From contig JAWZSP010000005.1 of NCBI GenBank assembly GCA_034401135.1, forward strand, positions 2,108,001 through 2,172,000: 64,000 bases of DNA. The letters run 5' to 3'. Below are positions 11,059 to 22,304 of the stretch, piece by piece. The translations under genes were made by a program, and so were the position numbers. A model generated the notes under the pieces. It saw only the letters and a list, made by a program, of their open reading frames with translations. It had not been told where the DNA came from and ran no database searches. Position 1 is the first letter of the stretch. Every line of letters starts with the position of its first letter. The DNA comes from Volutella citrinella. Its lineage: Eukaryota > Ascomycota > Sordariomycetes > Hypocreales > Nectriaceae.

Positions 11059-12728
11059 ATGCATCAGCTGCCTCGCGAACTGATTGACGCGATCCTACAA
11101 CAATGCGTTGCTAGCGGGCCCAAGAACGCCATACTGCCGCTGCGACTCGTTTGCCGTGTGTTTGATCGCATACTCAAACCTTTCCTCTGCCGAACGCTTG
11201 ATCTGGACTTCTCCCGGCTGAGCCGGTCGAGCGGGTTTGCGCAACCAGATCTTGATGCGTTGCAGACGATTGGATATCATTGCAAGAGCCTATACATCGA
11301 TCTTATGGTTTTACGGGATGACTGTATGTATCATGGCGAGCTTGATAAAATTGGGTTGGTTGTTCATATAACTGACGATTTATTTGACCAGTCGAAGTCG
11401 ATTTCCTCGAAACCGTCTTTGCTCGTGTCCCATCAATGACGGATTTCTGTCAGACTCTCCACAAGAAGTATTGCATGAATGAGGCATCATTCACAGAGGC
11501 AGACTACCTCTGGACAGCCGAGTACATGCTTTTCAACTGCCGCGATATCGACCGCCTGAGACTTAACCTTCCCTTCCAACTTGTCGGTCGACACTGCAAC
11601 GCTGCCACCATGGTTCTTGCCAATACGCTCAAGGCATTTGCCCAACGACCGGAGGAGGGATCGGCCCTGCTCAAGACCATGGTGCTAGAAAACGTTACCG
11701 ACATAGCCATCTGCCACCTGTGGATGAACCCGAGCGATGTAATGAATATAATGACCGTCCTGGAGGTGCTGGAACACCTCGTAATGACTCTACGAAGACA
11801 CGAAAGCGAACCCCATCGCGTGGGATTATTTGGGTCTTGCCTCTGGAATATGGTCGGGAACGCGGAGATGCTCAAAAGCCTTTGCCTAATAGGCATGGAC
11901 CATGACGACCGGCCCCCACGTGGACTCAAGCAAACAAAGGCGTGGCAGATGCCAGTGGAGGAGTGGAGGGCCCGGTCCCTGCCAATGACATATGTCATGC
12001 TCTCCAACCTGACCTGTCTAGAACTGAAACGAATCGAGATATGCCCAGAGGTTCTCACACAAATCATGGACAACTTTGGACCGACGCTGCAAGAGTTCTA
12101 CCTGAACGAGGTGTATCTAAAGGTGGAGCAGCTACCGGACTGGAGCGAGGACTCGAGCAAGGTGCTCTGGGTTGGCATGCCAAACCAGCGGCCGTCTGCA
12201 GATTGCCAATGGATGGCCATGACCCTGCGCTCTGCCGCGCCCAACCTGCGTATCTGTCGCGCCTCCTTCCTAGCGTACGACTTGTACGTCCGTGAAGAGA
12301 CACCTGCGAACCCTGAGTTTGATTTCAACGACCCGAGCGGTCTCGGTCGGAGCGTCTCACAACGATTCGTTGAGGTCGCCATGGGAATCCATCAACCAAA
12401 TATGCCCACCGGAGATCCCGTTGAATACCTTCCCCCCAACTCTGCAAGCGACAGCATCCTCACGACACTACGGCCGCGCACGCGGGCCCCTCTCATCACC
12501 GAGTACGATACCAATGCGTACCATACCGCCGTGGCAAACACTACATCTGAGTGGCATCGCAGCATCGACGGTCTGTTTCCCAACTGCAACTCCAACACTC
12601 TGGATGAATTGCACTATATCGCCGAGACGGCGTGCCAGGGTATGAACGAGATCCAGCTTCGACGGACAGCGGGCAGCGGCCTTGCTGATGAATTCACGGA
12701 GAATCTATTCCAACTGCCCAACAATTGA
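11059..12728 (+). CDS. F-box-like domain protein, 533 aa
   Basis: Two exons, 11059-11323 and 11392-12728, are separated by a 68-nt intron (GTATGT...CCAG) that leaves phase 1; joining restores the frame at a Phe codon. The N-terminus (residues 2-45, LPRELIDAILQQC then LPLRLVCRVFDRILKPFL) fits an F-box/F-box-like helix set, including the usual L-P start and the LVCR-F core. F-box proteins link substrates to SCF ubiquitin ligases through Skp1. The remaining 480 residues contain scattered Leu-rich stretches (for example around MILTVLEVLEHLVMTL-like and LTCLELKRIEICPEVL segments) that may be degenerate LRRs. Many fungi have large families of such proteins with unknown targets. No partner gene is adjacent. 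The gene model is good; the substrate is unknown. Confidence 0.8.
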
Positions 12729-13178
12729 CCATTTCCATACTGGCTGCCCTGACAATAAATACCATACATAGCCGACGGATTGGGGCGAACAAGGCAGCTG
12801 AAGACTCTTCACTTGATGCGAGGTCACTATTCTTTTTTAATTCTTGTCTTTTGCTTACACGACATACCCATAGCTCTGCATCATGGAACACTACTAGGGC
12901 AGATGAACATGGACAAAGCACCTGGGTGCTGTCCGATCGGATAAATTGAATCAAAGTGAAATTTCTCACTATACTCGCTACATCAAGGGGCAATGTCCCA
13001 ACAGCCCTGGCTATCCTTCCAATGTTTCTGCGTGAAACTTGAAGTTTCAGATACAGCCTCCCAGTTCATTACAGGTCGTCATCAAAGTCAATTGCTCATA
13101 TGCAAACCTCTAACCCACAGAGTACTTTTTTGCTTTCTTTTTTCGCTCGTCAAGTCCTCTTCGTGGTCTAACCCTCCT
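12729..13178. other. Convergent 3' intergenic region
   Basis: This 450-bp gap separates the 3' ends of the F-box-like gene (plus) and the cystathionine gamma-lyase gene (minus). It should hold both 3' UTRs and poly(A) sites; AATAAA occurs near 12754. I see nothing else. Confidence 0.6.
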
Positions 13179-14447
13179 TTAGTGCACGCCGTTGAGACCG
13201 TTGAGACCACCGTTGACACCGACCTTGGCGGCCTTGACAGCCTTCTCAAGGGCCTGGAGCACATCGTTCTTCAGGTCCTCGGCGTCTTCCACACCACAGC
13301 TGATACGGACCAGATCGTCGAAGATGCCGACGGCCTCACGCTGGTCGCGAGGAATGCCGGCGTGCGTCATGCTGCTGGGGACCTCGACCAGTGACTCGAC
13401 TCCGCCTAGACTCTCGGCGAGGGTGAAGATCTTGGTAACCTGGCAAAAGCGTTCGGCAGCGGCGTGGCCGCCCTGGATGCGGAAGGAGAGCATGCCACCA
13501 CCCATTCCGTCGCGGTGCTGCTTCTTTGCGATATGGCGATGGGGGTGGGACTCGAGGCCGGGGTAGTTGACGGCGATGACGAGGGGGGAGGCCTCGAGAG
13601 CGGTGGCTACGGCGGTGGCATTGCGCGTGGCCTCGCGGGCGCGCAGGTGAAGCGTCTTCAGGCCACGGTGAGCGAGCCACGAGTCGAAGGCGGAGGGGAC
13701 GGCGCCAATGGCGTTCTGCAGGAAGCCCAAGCGGTTTTTGAGGTCGTCGCTGTTGAAGGCGGCGACACCCATAACGACATCGCTGTGGCCATTGATGTAC
13801 TTGGTAACACTGTGGACGACAATGTCGGCTCCTAGATCGAGAGGGTTCTGGACGTAAGGGGACAAGAAGGTGTTGTCGACGACGACAAGAACTCCACGCT
13901 TGTGGGCCTCGGAGACGACAGCGCGGATGTCGACTAAGCGCAGGGTAGGGTTGCTGGGGCTCTCAATCCAGATGAGGCGGGTCTCATCGGTAATGTGCTC
14001 CGAGATGTCGACCTCAATCTCGGGGGTGAAGGTGACGCGGACGCCGTGAGCCTTTGCGACCTGGGTGAAATAGCGGTGGGTGCCGCCGTAGACGTCAGAG
14101 ACGGAAATGACGTGGGAGCCGGCGGCCAGGCTCTGCAGGATGTTTGCAGTGGTAGCTGAGCCCGAGGAGAAGGCCAGGGCGTACTTGGCGTGCTCAAGGG
14201 CGGCCACGGCCGTCTCAAAGTTGGTGCGGTTGGGATTGGCGGATCGCGAATACTCGTACTCGCCGACGGGCTTGCCCACGGCCGTCTGCGCAAATGTGGT
14301 GGACAATGAGATGGACTCAATGACGGCGCCGGTGTGGGGGTCGTGCGGGGATCCGGCGTGGACGGCGAGGGTGCCGAAGCGGTGGACGGGCGACGGCGGG
14401 CGAGGCGGGGTGGCCACGGGGTCTGTGTTGAGGGGAACGGTCGCCAT
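13179..14447 (-). CDS. CYS3: Cystathionine gamma-lyase, 422 aa
   Basis: This intronless gene encodes a PLP enzyme of the Cys/Met metabolism family. It cleaves cystathionine to cysteine, 2-oxobutyrate and ammonia, completing fungal reverse transsulfuration in the cytosol. Visible landmarks are the YEYSRSANPNR segment (64-74; Tyr and Arg contact PLP phosphate of the neighbouring subunit), SSGSATT (94-100), the VVVDNTF strand with Asp191, and HSVTKYINGHSD with the Schiff-base Lys216. The C-terminal SLGGVESLVEVPSSMTHA segment is the usual substrate-carboxylate region. Length fits the roughly 400-residue family. Cystathionine gamma-synthase is related, but the compact N-terminus and the overall motif set favour the lyase. 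A TATA box lies about 175 bp upstream of the ATG and a TGAGTCA site about 670 bp upstream. The final 20 residues are Gly/Asn-rich and variable. Confidence 0.92.
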   Translation of the reverse strand: MATVPLNTDPVATPPRPPSPVHRFGTLAVHAGSPHDPHTGAVIESISLSTTFAQTAVGKPVGEYEYSRSANPNRTNFETAVAALEHAKYALAFSSGSATTANILQSLAAGSHVISVSDVYGGTHRYFTQVAKAHGVRVTFTPEIEVDISEHITDETRLIWIESPSNPTLRLVDIRAVVSEAHKRGVLVVVDNTFLSPYVQNPLDLGADIVVHSVTKYINGHSDVVMGVAAFNSDDLKNRLGFLQNAIGAVPSAFDSWLAHRGLKTLHLRAREATRNATAVATALEASPLVIAVNYPGLESHPHRHIAKKQHRDGMGGGMLSFRIQGGHAAAERFCQVTKIFTLAESLGGVESLVEVPSSMTHAGIPRDQREAVGIFDDLVRISCGVEDAEDLKNDVLQALEKAVKAAKVGVNGGLNGLNGVH

Positions 14448-14620
14448 TGCGCTCGACTCGGGGCGAAGACGTGATGGAGAAGGAGGGGAAGAAGCCAGGG
14501 ACCAACACGGAGAGAAAAGGAGCTGTTGTTGGCAGGGAAAAAGTCAAGAGCAAAGTTGGAGGATCTGAAGAAGAACTGAGCCGGGCGGGCGGCGGCGAGG
14601 GGCACCGGCAGGCGGGGTTT

Positions 14621-14630
14621 CTCTTATAAA
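14621..14630 (-). promoter_or_regulatory. TATA box of CYS3
   Basis: The minus strand reads TTTATAAGAG, about 175 bp upstream of the CYS3 start codon. Its position implies a leader of roughly 140 nt. Confidence 0.5.
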
Positions 14631-15113
14631 CTATTATCAACTAGGGCAGCGGAGGAGGTGGTACCGCAGCGGATTTGCGACGCGGACTGGGATTGACTGG
14701 CTGGGTGACGGCGGGAAACTGTACCGACCGTATGCGGCGGGTTTCCTCTTTCCCTATCGTCGTGAGCCAAGATCAAACCGCAAGGGTATGGCTGGATCGC
14801 ACAGGCAAGTCTCAGTTGGCGTGATGCTGGGCGACGATGGTGCACTTTGGTGGTTGACTTGGGCGAGCAGGGAGAGAGGGCTGTACTTGGAAGGTATGGA
14901 GGTAGGTCCTACTCCGTATAGTACTAGTCGGCAACGTGGTAGGCGGAAAGGTACGGCGGTGGTATGTGTGAAGGGGGTAGGAGGCGGTCACAGGGTTTTT
15001 GTTCCACGACGGGAGACTCAAACTTAAACAATCACGTCAGAGGGGGTGGTGCCAGCTCGGACGGGATGCGGTAAAGGCGAAGAAATAGCCCGGATGACGC
15101 GGTCTGATGGCTG

Positions 15114-15120
15114 TGAGTCA
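15114..15120. promoter_or_regulatory. TGAGTCA element (Gcn4/CPC1-type site)
   Basis: A perfect TGAGTCA lies about 670 bp upstream of CYS3. Gcn4/CPC1 bZIP proteins bind TGA(C/G)TCA in amino-acid biosynthetic promoters, and sulfur genes are known targets. A 7-mer match occurs by chance about once per 8 kb, so the support is only positional. Confidence 0.3.
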
Positions 15121-15163
15121 ATTGCCCCGTCCTATTCTGTTCTCGGAGGAGCATGAGCTGGTG

Positions 15164-15184
15164 TTTATTATTATTATTATTTTT
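15164..15184. repeat. TTA trinucleotide microsatellite
   Basis: About six TTA units followed by a T run form an AT-only island in otherwise GC-rich intergenic DNA. Confidence 0.8.
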
Positions 15185-15228
15185 GGAAGGGTCCCTGATC
15201 TGCTCACCCTCTCAGCTCAGCGCAATGC

Positions 15229-15249
15229 CGATGCCCGATACCCGATGCA
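15229..15249. repeat. Short 7-bp repeat, CGATGCC-like, 3 copies
   Basis: Three 7-mers read CGATGCC, CGATACC, CGATGCA. The unit is the same as the six-copy array at 1044-1085. Confidence 0.6.
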
Positions 15250-18200
15250 AGTTTCCTCCCCTGGCTGACCGGGTTGTTCGACGCAGCTGCTTAGATATCA
15301 GCATGACCCTCGGTGCCTCCCCGTGGATTTGTAAGTCTGTCCCCCCCAAGGACCAATAAATCGGCCTCTGCGAGTGTCACCGTCTCTTCGCGGAGCTTCT
15401 ACGACTCTACCCTCGGTCAGTTGCGGCGTCTGGGATACGTGAAATGGCAGGTAGGTTTGCTGCAAGCCCGGAGTTCCCTGACGCAGGACTTGGCTACATG
15501 GGTACCAAACAGACCCGTCGAGAGCCGGGCTTGTCGGGAATCATGTGTTTCGCAGTTGATGGCTGTTCCCCTCCCAGATCCCTCTACCCGCCAGCTTTCT
15601 CCTTGGGTTGGGTTTCCTGCTTCTCAACTGATTCCTCTTGTCGCTCATTTCTCCAAGTCTATGCCCGGCCAGGAATGCGCCCGTTGAGTTTCGATAGCAG
15701 AAACCCGACAAACGATGAGCACAGCCCGAGGCACCCCTCGTGACAAATGCGGGCTCTGCTTACCTGATGTGTAATAGCCACACCTCGGGAATGTGGAATG
15801 CGCGCGAATCACCATCGGAAATGGCGGCCACTTGGAGCTGGAGTGGCGGCCAGACACGGCTCGTGACGGCCACTGTGGATTATTGTGTGTCAAGGCTGCT
15901 CATATCAACGCTGAGTGGTTGGCCTCTGACATAATTTCAACACGGGTGGCATTGACACTTGGCGTGTGATGAATATTCCCTCCAGGCGCGCGGAGGCAGC
16001 ATGTACAATGCTGTAGTACTACGTCGCACGTTACTGCTCGCTGCGCCAGGCCGTTGTACAATATGACGCTGTGTTCTGTCCTCCCCCCAGGATGTTGTGC
16101 GCCAGGACGCCAATTGGCGTCGCCGCTGGCATGACAGGGCCAATGCAACCGTTGCAGCAACGGGTGACACCAATGACGACTAAAGACAAGGGCTTTATTC
16201 GATTCAAATTCTCGAAGCAACAGGCGGGCCTTGTCAGCTGTCACGACCTGGCCTCTATGCCATCGGCGGAGGAAACATGATCTACACTTGCATTAGTAAC
16301 CAGCCACTTGATTTAAGCATGCGCTGTTGCTTACTCTACCAAAAGTGAAAATCCCATCGGGATGCCAGAGGCCCAACAATGGGAAACCTGGTCCGGTGAG
16401 TGTCGCTAATCAGCTTGTGGCTCTGGCTGATGGGCACTGGGGTTCGTAGAGGGCATCGGCAACAAACACGTTGGGTCCCACCAACGACCAAGGCGTCAGC
16501 CAACAAGCCGGCCACCACCAATCAGCCGCCTCGCGACCCTGAATGAGTGCCCTTTATTCTCCAGCCAATAAAGGACTGGGGACATGATGCCACCGATGCA
16601 ACGTTTGTTGCAACCGGCGATTTGGTGTTGTCCTCAGGGCAAGGTTTGCGAGATGTTGAACATCGCCAGGCCTCTCTGGATCTCCCTCGTGTTTGGGGCA
16701 ACAGGGCCGAGACATTCCCTCTACCGGTGAACGGAAAAGAACGCTTTCCAAATCAATGGACGAGTTCGCCAATCGAAGGCTGTTGCCGTGTCCCCATTGT
16801 CCCACGGAGAAGGTCATGTGTTTGCATACATCCTCTAACCGATGGTAAAAGTCTGTATCTAATGTGGTGCTCCGTTGTTGAGTCAAGGACTTATTCTAGT
16901 TTGTGTTTGGCACTCGCTACCGCCCCCGAGGGATACCTGTATTGGCCACGAGAATGTTCATCCATGCGTGAATTTCTGGGCCTGGCTCAATTGCTAGAAA
17001 TTGAGTTGGGAGATTGTCTGCGGGCCAATTTCTAAAGGTGCTCATTGGCTTCACGGTTGATGGTGCGGTCACTGGCGATGACTGCAGTCCACTGCATGAA
17101 TGAGAGGGCTCGATAACTTCAAGCGGGTGGACCGAAGGAGAATCGTCTATGCTTGCCTCTTTCGATTATATGGACTCATCCCTCCGGCCGTCTGCTAAGT
17201 CCATCCAATGTCAGGGCCTCATGGCTGCAACAGATGTCTGATCTGATGCAAGAACCCGACTACTGGCTATCCGGGGCGGCGCGGACGCCACTTAAGCCCC
17301 CTGTCCAGGGATTCTTCCTGACCGCCGGAATTCGCGTGATTTGGGAGCAGAAGCGCGATTGTATTTCAAGGGCACGATGCGGGTGTGGTGGTGATGGTGT
17401 TTGTGGTGCAGGGGATGGCCAAGCTGTGGAGGACTAAACCAGCCCTATCCGCAGCTGCCACACTCACTGGGACCGGGTCGCCGCTACGGGAATGTGTCAG
17501 GGTGCTCGCAAGCGGTCTCACAAACGTGCCTTGCAGCCGCCTTCGTCAGCAGCTTGGCCCCATTGGCACTGCTGGGCTAGGTGAGCACTGAGGAGTGATT
17601 ACTGACTAGCCTGACCTTGTGGCATGTCTGTACGCACCAGCCTGTGAGAATTGTGCCTGTGCTACGGTGGTACTATAGTAGTGCCGCAGGAAAAGAGGGT
17701 CTGGGGGATGAGACGGGTCGGGGACGACGTTATCATGTCATTACCCCCGTGTAAAGGCCGGGACATAACGTGCGCGGAACAGGTACATGTACAGCGCCGC
17801 CGCTGAGGAGACGATCCCAGGCAACCTGGCCAGGTAGCGAAAAAAAAAGGGCCGGACCCTGGCGCTGCAGACAGACTGACAGCCCGTGAGGTCGAGACCC
17901 TTCATGACGCCCGCCCCAAGAGTTAGGTACATAAGGTGAAGCAGGAGACATGTTGGGAAAGCTGTATCCAGGCCTGGTGGGAACTGGCTGTATCAATACT
18001 GCTACTGCAGTCGTCCAGGCACGACACCAGTACCATGTTGGCGGCTTTTTCGGCTCCTGTTCCGGGCAGTTGACAACAATCCAATCTCGTCTCTTTATGG
18101 CCGGCAAGCGCCGAGGCTAGTGACGCGCAGAGGGAGTGATCGTAGAGTTGAGCGTGGTTCATGATACGATTCTCAGCACCTCACCAGCGCCAAGCCTGCG

Positions 18201-19828
18201 GCCACGAGCCCTTGAAGAGGCTTTTTATTCTGATGCCGCAGGCGTGTTTGGATCATCAAGTATCAATTCGCACCCAGGGACAGCCGTGGCCTGGAACACA
18301 TTGGGAGAGGGGACACGGGGGCCCGCCCAATCACGGCAGATTGGTTGGAGAGACACTCAGCTGGCAATGGTGGTGTGGTGCTCGTCGCGGGAGCCGCCAG
18401 GGTTTCCGAGATCAGTCATGGACCGATGGAGCGTCGTGGGGGACAACGACCAGGCGCGCCACTGCCATTACGAATGCCTTGGCCTGCCCCATGGGCAATG
18501 GAGGAGCTTGCTGGTCTGGCACGGCCTGGTTGGGTCGGCGATTCGCGTTTGAGCAGCTGCGGCTCTCTGTCGTCTCTGTCGTGCTACGTACAGCCATGGT
18601 GATTCATCTCATGCGTCAATGACAAGCAGCTGTCATGATTGCAGACATCCCTTACTTAGCAAGAGCTCTCGGTCTCGTACTCGTAATCAGCCAGAGCACT
18701 TGCGACGTGCGTCATAGCGCCGTCTTGCTGAGGGACGTTCGTGGCTGAGCTGCTGAAGGGCGCCAAATGCTAGCTGCCAGAATATGCACTGGTACAGTGA
18801 TGCAGTGGCTGGCCTGGTGAAGAGAGACGAGACGACCCGAACGGGACGACTGAGCTCCACCGGACCAACCCCCGACACCGAGTCGAGCGGGAAAGCCCAC
18901 GGCCGAGTCCCAGTGCGTTAGCGCCCCTAGAATGGAGAAGGTAGCCCGCCTACAGGCTACAGGTGTGCAGTGAGCCGCCCGGGTCCAGGGCCATGACAAA
19001 GGCCGCCGGGGCACCAACACCGACTGGTGCGGGCCGTTGACGCCATCCTTGCACCTGTGGGTGTGGCAGTGCAAGAAAAAAAAGGAAGAGGAACCACTGA
19101 GCAGTCCACACCACGTAAGTCCAAAACCACACCGTCTCCTGGGGGCCCCCCTCTTGTGGTTTGTTAGTCAATTCTAGGCCCTTGTTGAGACCCGGAAGAC
19201 TTGCCAGGTACTTTGCTGGTGCGCGAAGGCCGCTACGTAGCAGCAGTACCTAGTATTTCCCGCAAACAATGCTACTATTAGCAGCAGCAGCAACAGCAGC
19301 CGCATGATGTCGTCCAAAAGGACGCCGGGTATAACAACGGACAACGGCCGCCGTGTGTTGATATGCTGCGCTGTCGCTGTCGCTGTCCCAACTCGTCCCC
19401 ACCGAGCCGGACCTCCGCCTTTTCCTGCAGCTGCAGCTGCCTCTGCACCTCCCTCTGCTCCTGTCACCCACCCTACCCACGGTAACCCACCGCCGCCGCC
19501 CGCCGTCCAATCCAGCATCCCCACTGGCCCTGGCCCGGCTCTTGGCTCCTTGCTCCTTGCTCCTGGCGCCGCACCCTGCAACGCAACTCGCTGCTCTTCT
19601 TTCCCTCCCACTCCGGAACGTCCGCCGGTACAAAGGCAGCAGCTGTGTGCAGTGTTCAACCACCACCACGCCTTCGCTTGCGACACCGCCATGCGATTCC
19701 AAGCTTGACCCTTTCAACAACATCTCAACTACCCGTGGCTCCCCGCCGCCTCCCATACCCGCCTGCGCCTTCGCCATCTGCGCCCTCGACCTCCTCTCCT
19801 GCCCCGAGGCCTCGACGCCTCCGCGGCC

Positions 19829-19891
19829 ATGCTACGCATGCGACACTCGGCACCCTGGGTCCTTCCCGTGAATTCCCCGACACGCAGTTGA
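19829..19891 (+). promoter_or_regulatory. Upstream ORF in the leader of the UPC2-like factor
   Basis: A 20-codon frame starts with ATG at 19829 and stops at 19891, 76 nt before the main start codon, within a CT-rich leader. A five-codon uORF also starts at 19691. If both lie on the transcript they would reduce initiation at the main ATG. Transcript start is not known. Confidence 0.35.
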
Positions 19892-19967
19892 CGACAATCC
19901 ACCGTTTCAGTACATACAGCGCCTCCCCCTTCCCACCAAGGAAAAGACGCAACCAAGATCGCCCGTC

Positions 19968-21593
19968 ATGCCTCCCCGACGATCACACAAAAAATCCCGT
20001 GCAGGCTGCCGCAGGTGCAAGAACAGAAAGATCAAGGTCCGTGGACGAAGTTTGTTTGCGTTTGCACACGCCTCGATGCTTCTCTGTGCTTGGCATCTTG
20101 GCGGTGTATCGCTGGTGCTGCGAGATATCGCCGTGCTTGCCTCCCAACAAATTTTGACTAACATGCACCCTTTGCCATTCTAGTGCGATGAAGTCCACCC
20201 AAGATGCGGAAATTGCTCAAAACATGGCGTCCTGTGTGATTTTGGAAACCCCGACGTCCTCGAGGAACTTGTTGCATCCACCACTAGCTCGGAGAGCGCC
20301 GGAGCCCCCACCCCGAAGCCAACACCACCAAGCAGCGGCCATGGTCACGGCCATGGACATGGACATGCTCGCAGAAGGTCGTCCGTTAGAGCATCGCCCT
20401 CGCTCATGACAGGCCATAGGCCAACCCCAACAACCCCTATATACGCACAGCCGTCTCCGCCCTCATCCACCTCCTTCCCCGACCAGGTTGACCGAATGAT
20501 GGAATTGCGTCTCCTTCACCAGTACCTTACGTCGACCTCCAAGACCCTGCTCATCAGCTCGCCAATGACGGAAGAGATCTGGCAGGAAGCTGTTCCCCAG
20601 ATGGCCTTCTCAGGAAAGACGTACCTAGCAGATGCAATCTTGTCCGTCGCCGCTCTCCACCTCCGATCTCTCCACCCCGAAGACAAGGCAATCATCCGGG
20701 CCTCTCATGCATACTCGGCCTCGACACTCGCAGCCTATTGTGCGGCCCTCAACAACGGAATCACCTCCGACAATGCCGAGCCTTTGTTCTTGACGGCTGC
20801 TCTGATCGCCTTTCAGGCCGCCGCCTCGCGCATATTCAACAAGAACGATGCCAATGCCGATCCGGATGACCCCTCCAGCCGCTACTCTCTCCCACTCCCC
20901 TGGTTCCATGCGTTCCAAGGTGTCAAGACTGTCGTCGCTACTTCATGGCTCTGGATCCGGAATAGCATGACTGTCCAGGCCGTGATAGATTCCCAGCCGG
21001 GTTTCCAATTGGATTTCACTGCCCGGGCTACGAGCACCTTCTTTGGCCATCTCCTCGAAGGCATCGATGAGGAACTGGCGGCCGAGGAGCCGCGCTTTGT
21101 TGACATCACTGGCCAAGCCTACGCTCACGCAGTCAGCGTCCTGAATTGGGCGCATAAGAATCACTATCCTGCAGCCACATTAGCTTTTCCTGCCACAGTA
21201 TCCAGGCGTTTCGTTGAGCTTCTGGAGGCCAAGAGGCCTCGTGCCCTCGCGATTCTGACATGTTTCTTCGCTTTGCTCAAGCGCATGAACGAGGTGTGGT
21301 GGCTTCAGGATGTTGCTCGCCGGGAGGTAATGGGGCTTGTGAGCATGTTTGAGCCGGGCTCAAAATGGTGGAGGCACATTGAATGGCCCGTCCGTATCGC
21401 ACTTTGGGACGGCAACACCATTCCGACGGATGTTTGGGGCGTGGACTGCGAGACCGTACCGGATCAACAGGATTCGGTACAGACCATGATGTCTCATATC
21501 GAGCTGCTGGCCCATCTGCCAAACCAGTCACAACCCACGCCTACCACTTCCATCCAGGAAGAACTCTACATGGATCCCGCTTCGCCAGATTGA
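19968..21593 (+). CDS. Zn2Cys6 transcription factor, UPC2-like, 492 aa
   Basis: Two exons, 19968-20036 and 20184-21593, joined in frame across a 147-nt intron with a GTCCGT donor and CTAG acceptor. The intron splits the zinc cluster right after KIK, a common position in this family. The joined cluster is C14-X2-C17-X6-C24-X6-C31-X2-C34-X6-C41, the exact Zn2Cys6 pattern. A linker with five His-Gly pairs follows (about residue 73), then a helical region containing LLHQYLTSTSKTLL and YLADAILSVAALHLR, which resembles the effector domain of sterol-uptake-control (UPC2/ECM22) type factors common in filamentous fungi. It should be nuclear. Target genes cannot be inferred: homologues with this architecture are numerous and few regulate sterols. 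No cluster genes flank it. Confidence 0.85.
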
Positions 21594-22304
21594 AGGGGTT
21601 TCCAAACAGTGGCACTACGGAACTGGCCTTCCAGTGGCACTCTGGCAATCACTTGTGGTGGATGCTAATATTTCATGCTTAGCGATGTTATTTCCGTACG
21701 AAGACTCTTCTTAATATTCTGAACGGCAATGATGCTACGTGCTTATTCTTCTGCTTCCCCAGGGAGGTTACATGTCAAAGGGGAATGCTGTTAGGGCAAG
21801 GACTTTATGATTGATAATGCAACCATACTAGGGTGACCAAAACTTGGGTGCTGTGAAACCCAAGAGGGTCACTTGGTCGTGTAGGGTTTGTTCCGAGCTT
21901 TGCACATATTTACGGCTTCTATTGGTGGCGTTGGATGGATTAGTTATGTTTCTGTCTGGTGGAGGGACGGCTTGCCGGAGCACAAGTCTGTCCGATCACA
22001 ATAAATATAACTTGTTGAAAAGCCACGGAGCTCTTCCTCGTGCCACAACTGAGCGTGACAATTGTTGATGCGGACGGGCCAATCGAACTTAATCAGAGCC
22101 TAAACAAGGCGCGAGTGCTGTGGGGATTGATTGGAGGGACTGGCAGCGTGTGTGGCCTGCCCTATTTTCACTCATTCATAGCGATGACGGACAGGGACGG
22201 AGGGTTGCGAAACATTGAATGCTCCAAGACAATTGTCAATTGACATGGCCTTCTTAGGGCCTTTTCCCAGACGCCCAACTCCGAGATTGCGATGCTACAG
22301 CGCT
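21594..22304. other. Convergent 3' intergenic region
   Basis: This 711-bp gap separates the 3' ends of the UPC2-like factor (plus) and RPF2 (minus). AATAAA occurs near 21999, suitably placed for a poly(A) signal. I see no further gene. Confidence 0.6.

Larger units (their letters stand above)
14448..19967. other. Intergenic region, 5.5 kb, divergent promoters, no supportable gene
   Basis: This lies between the starts of CYS3 (minus) and the UPC2-like factor (plus). The left 700 bp contain a TATA box and a TGAGTCA element. A TTA microsatellite (15164-15182) and a short copy of the 7-bp GATGCC repeat (15229-15249) follow. From about 19380 the DNA becomes CT-rich and gene-leader-like. Between 15.3 and 19.2 kb I see only short, unconvincing open frames. 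Confidence 0.6.

Noticed and set aside
16547..17035. 162-codon plus-strand frame in the 14-20 kb gap
   Set aside because: No signal peptide, domain or splice-compatible extension, and an overlapping frame exists on the other strand.
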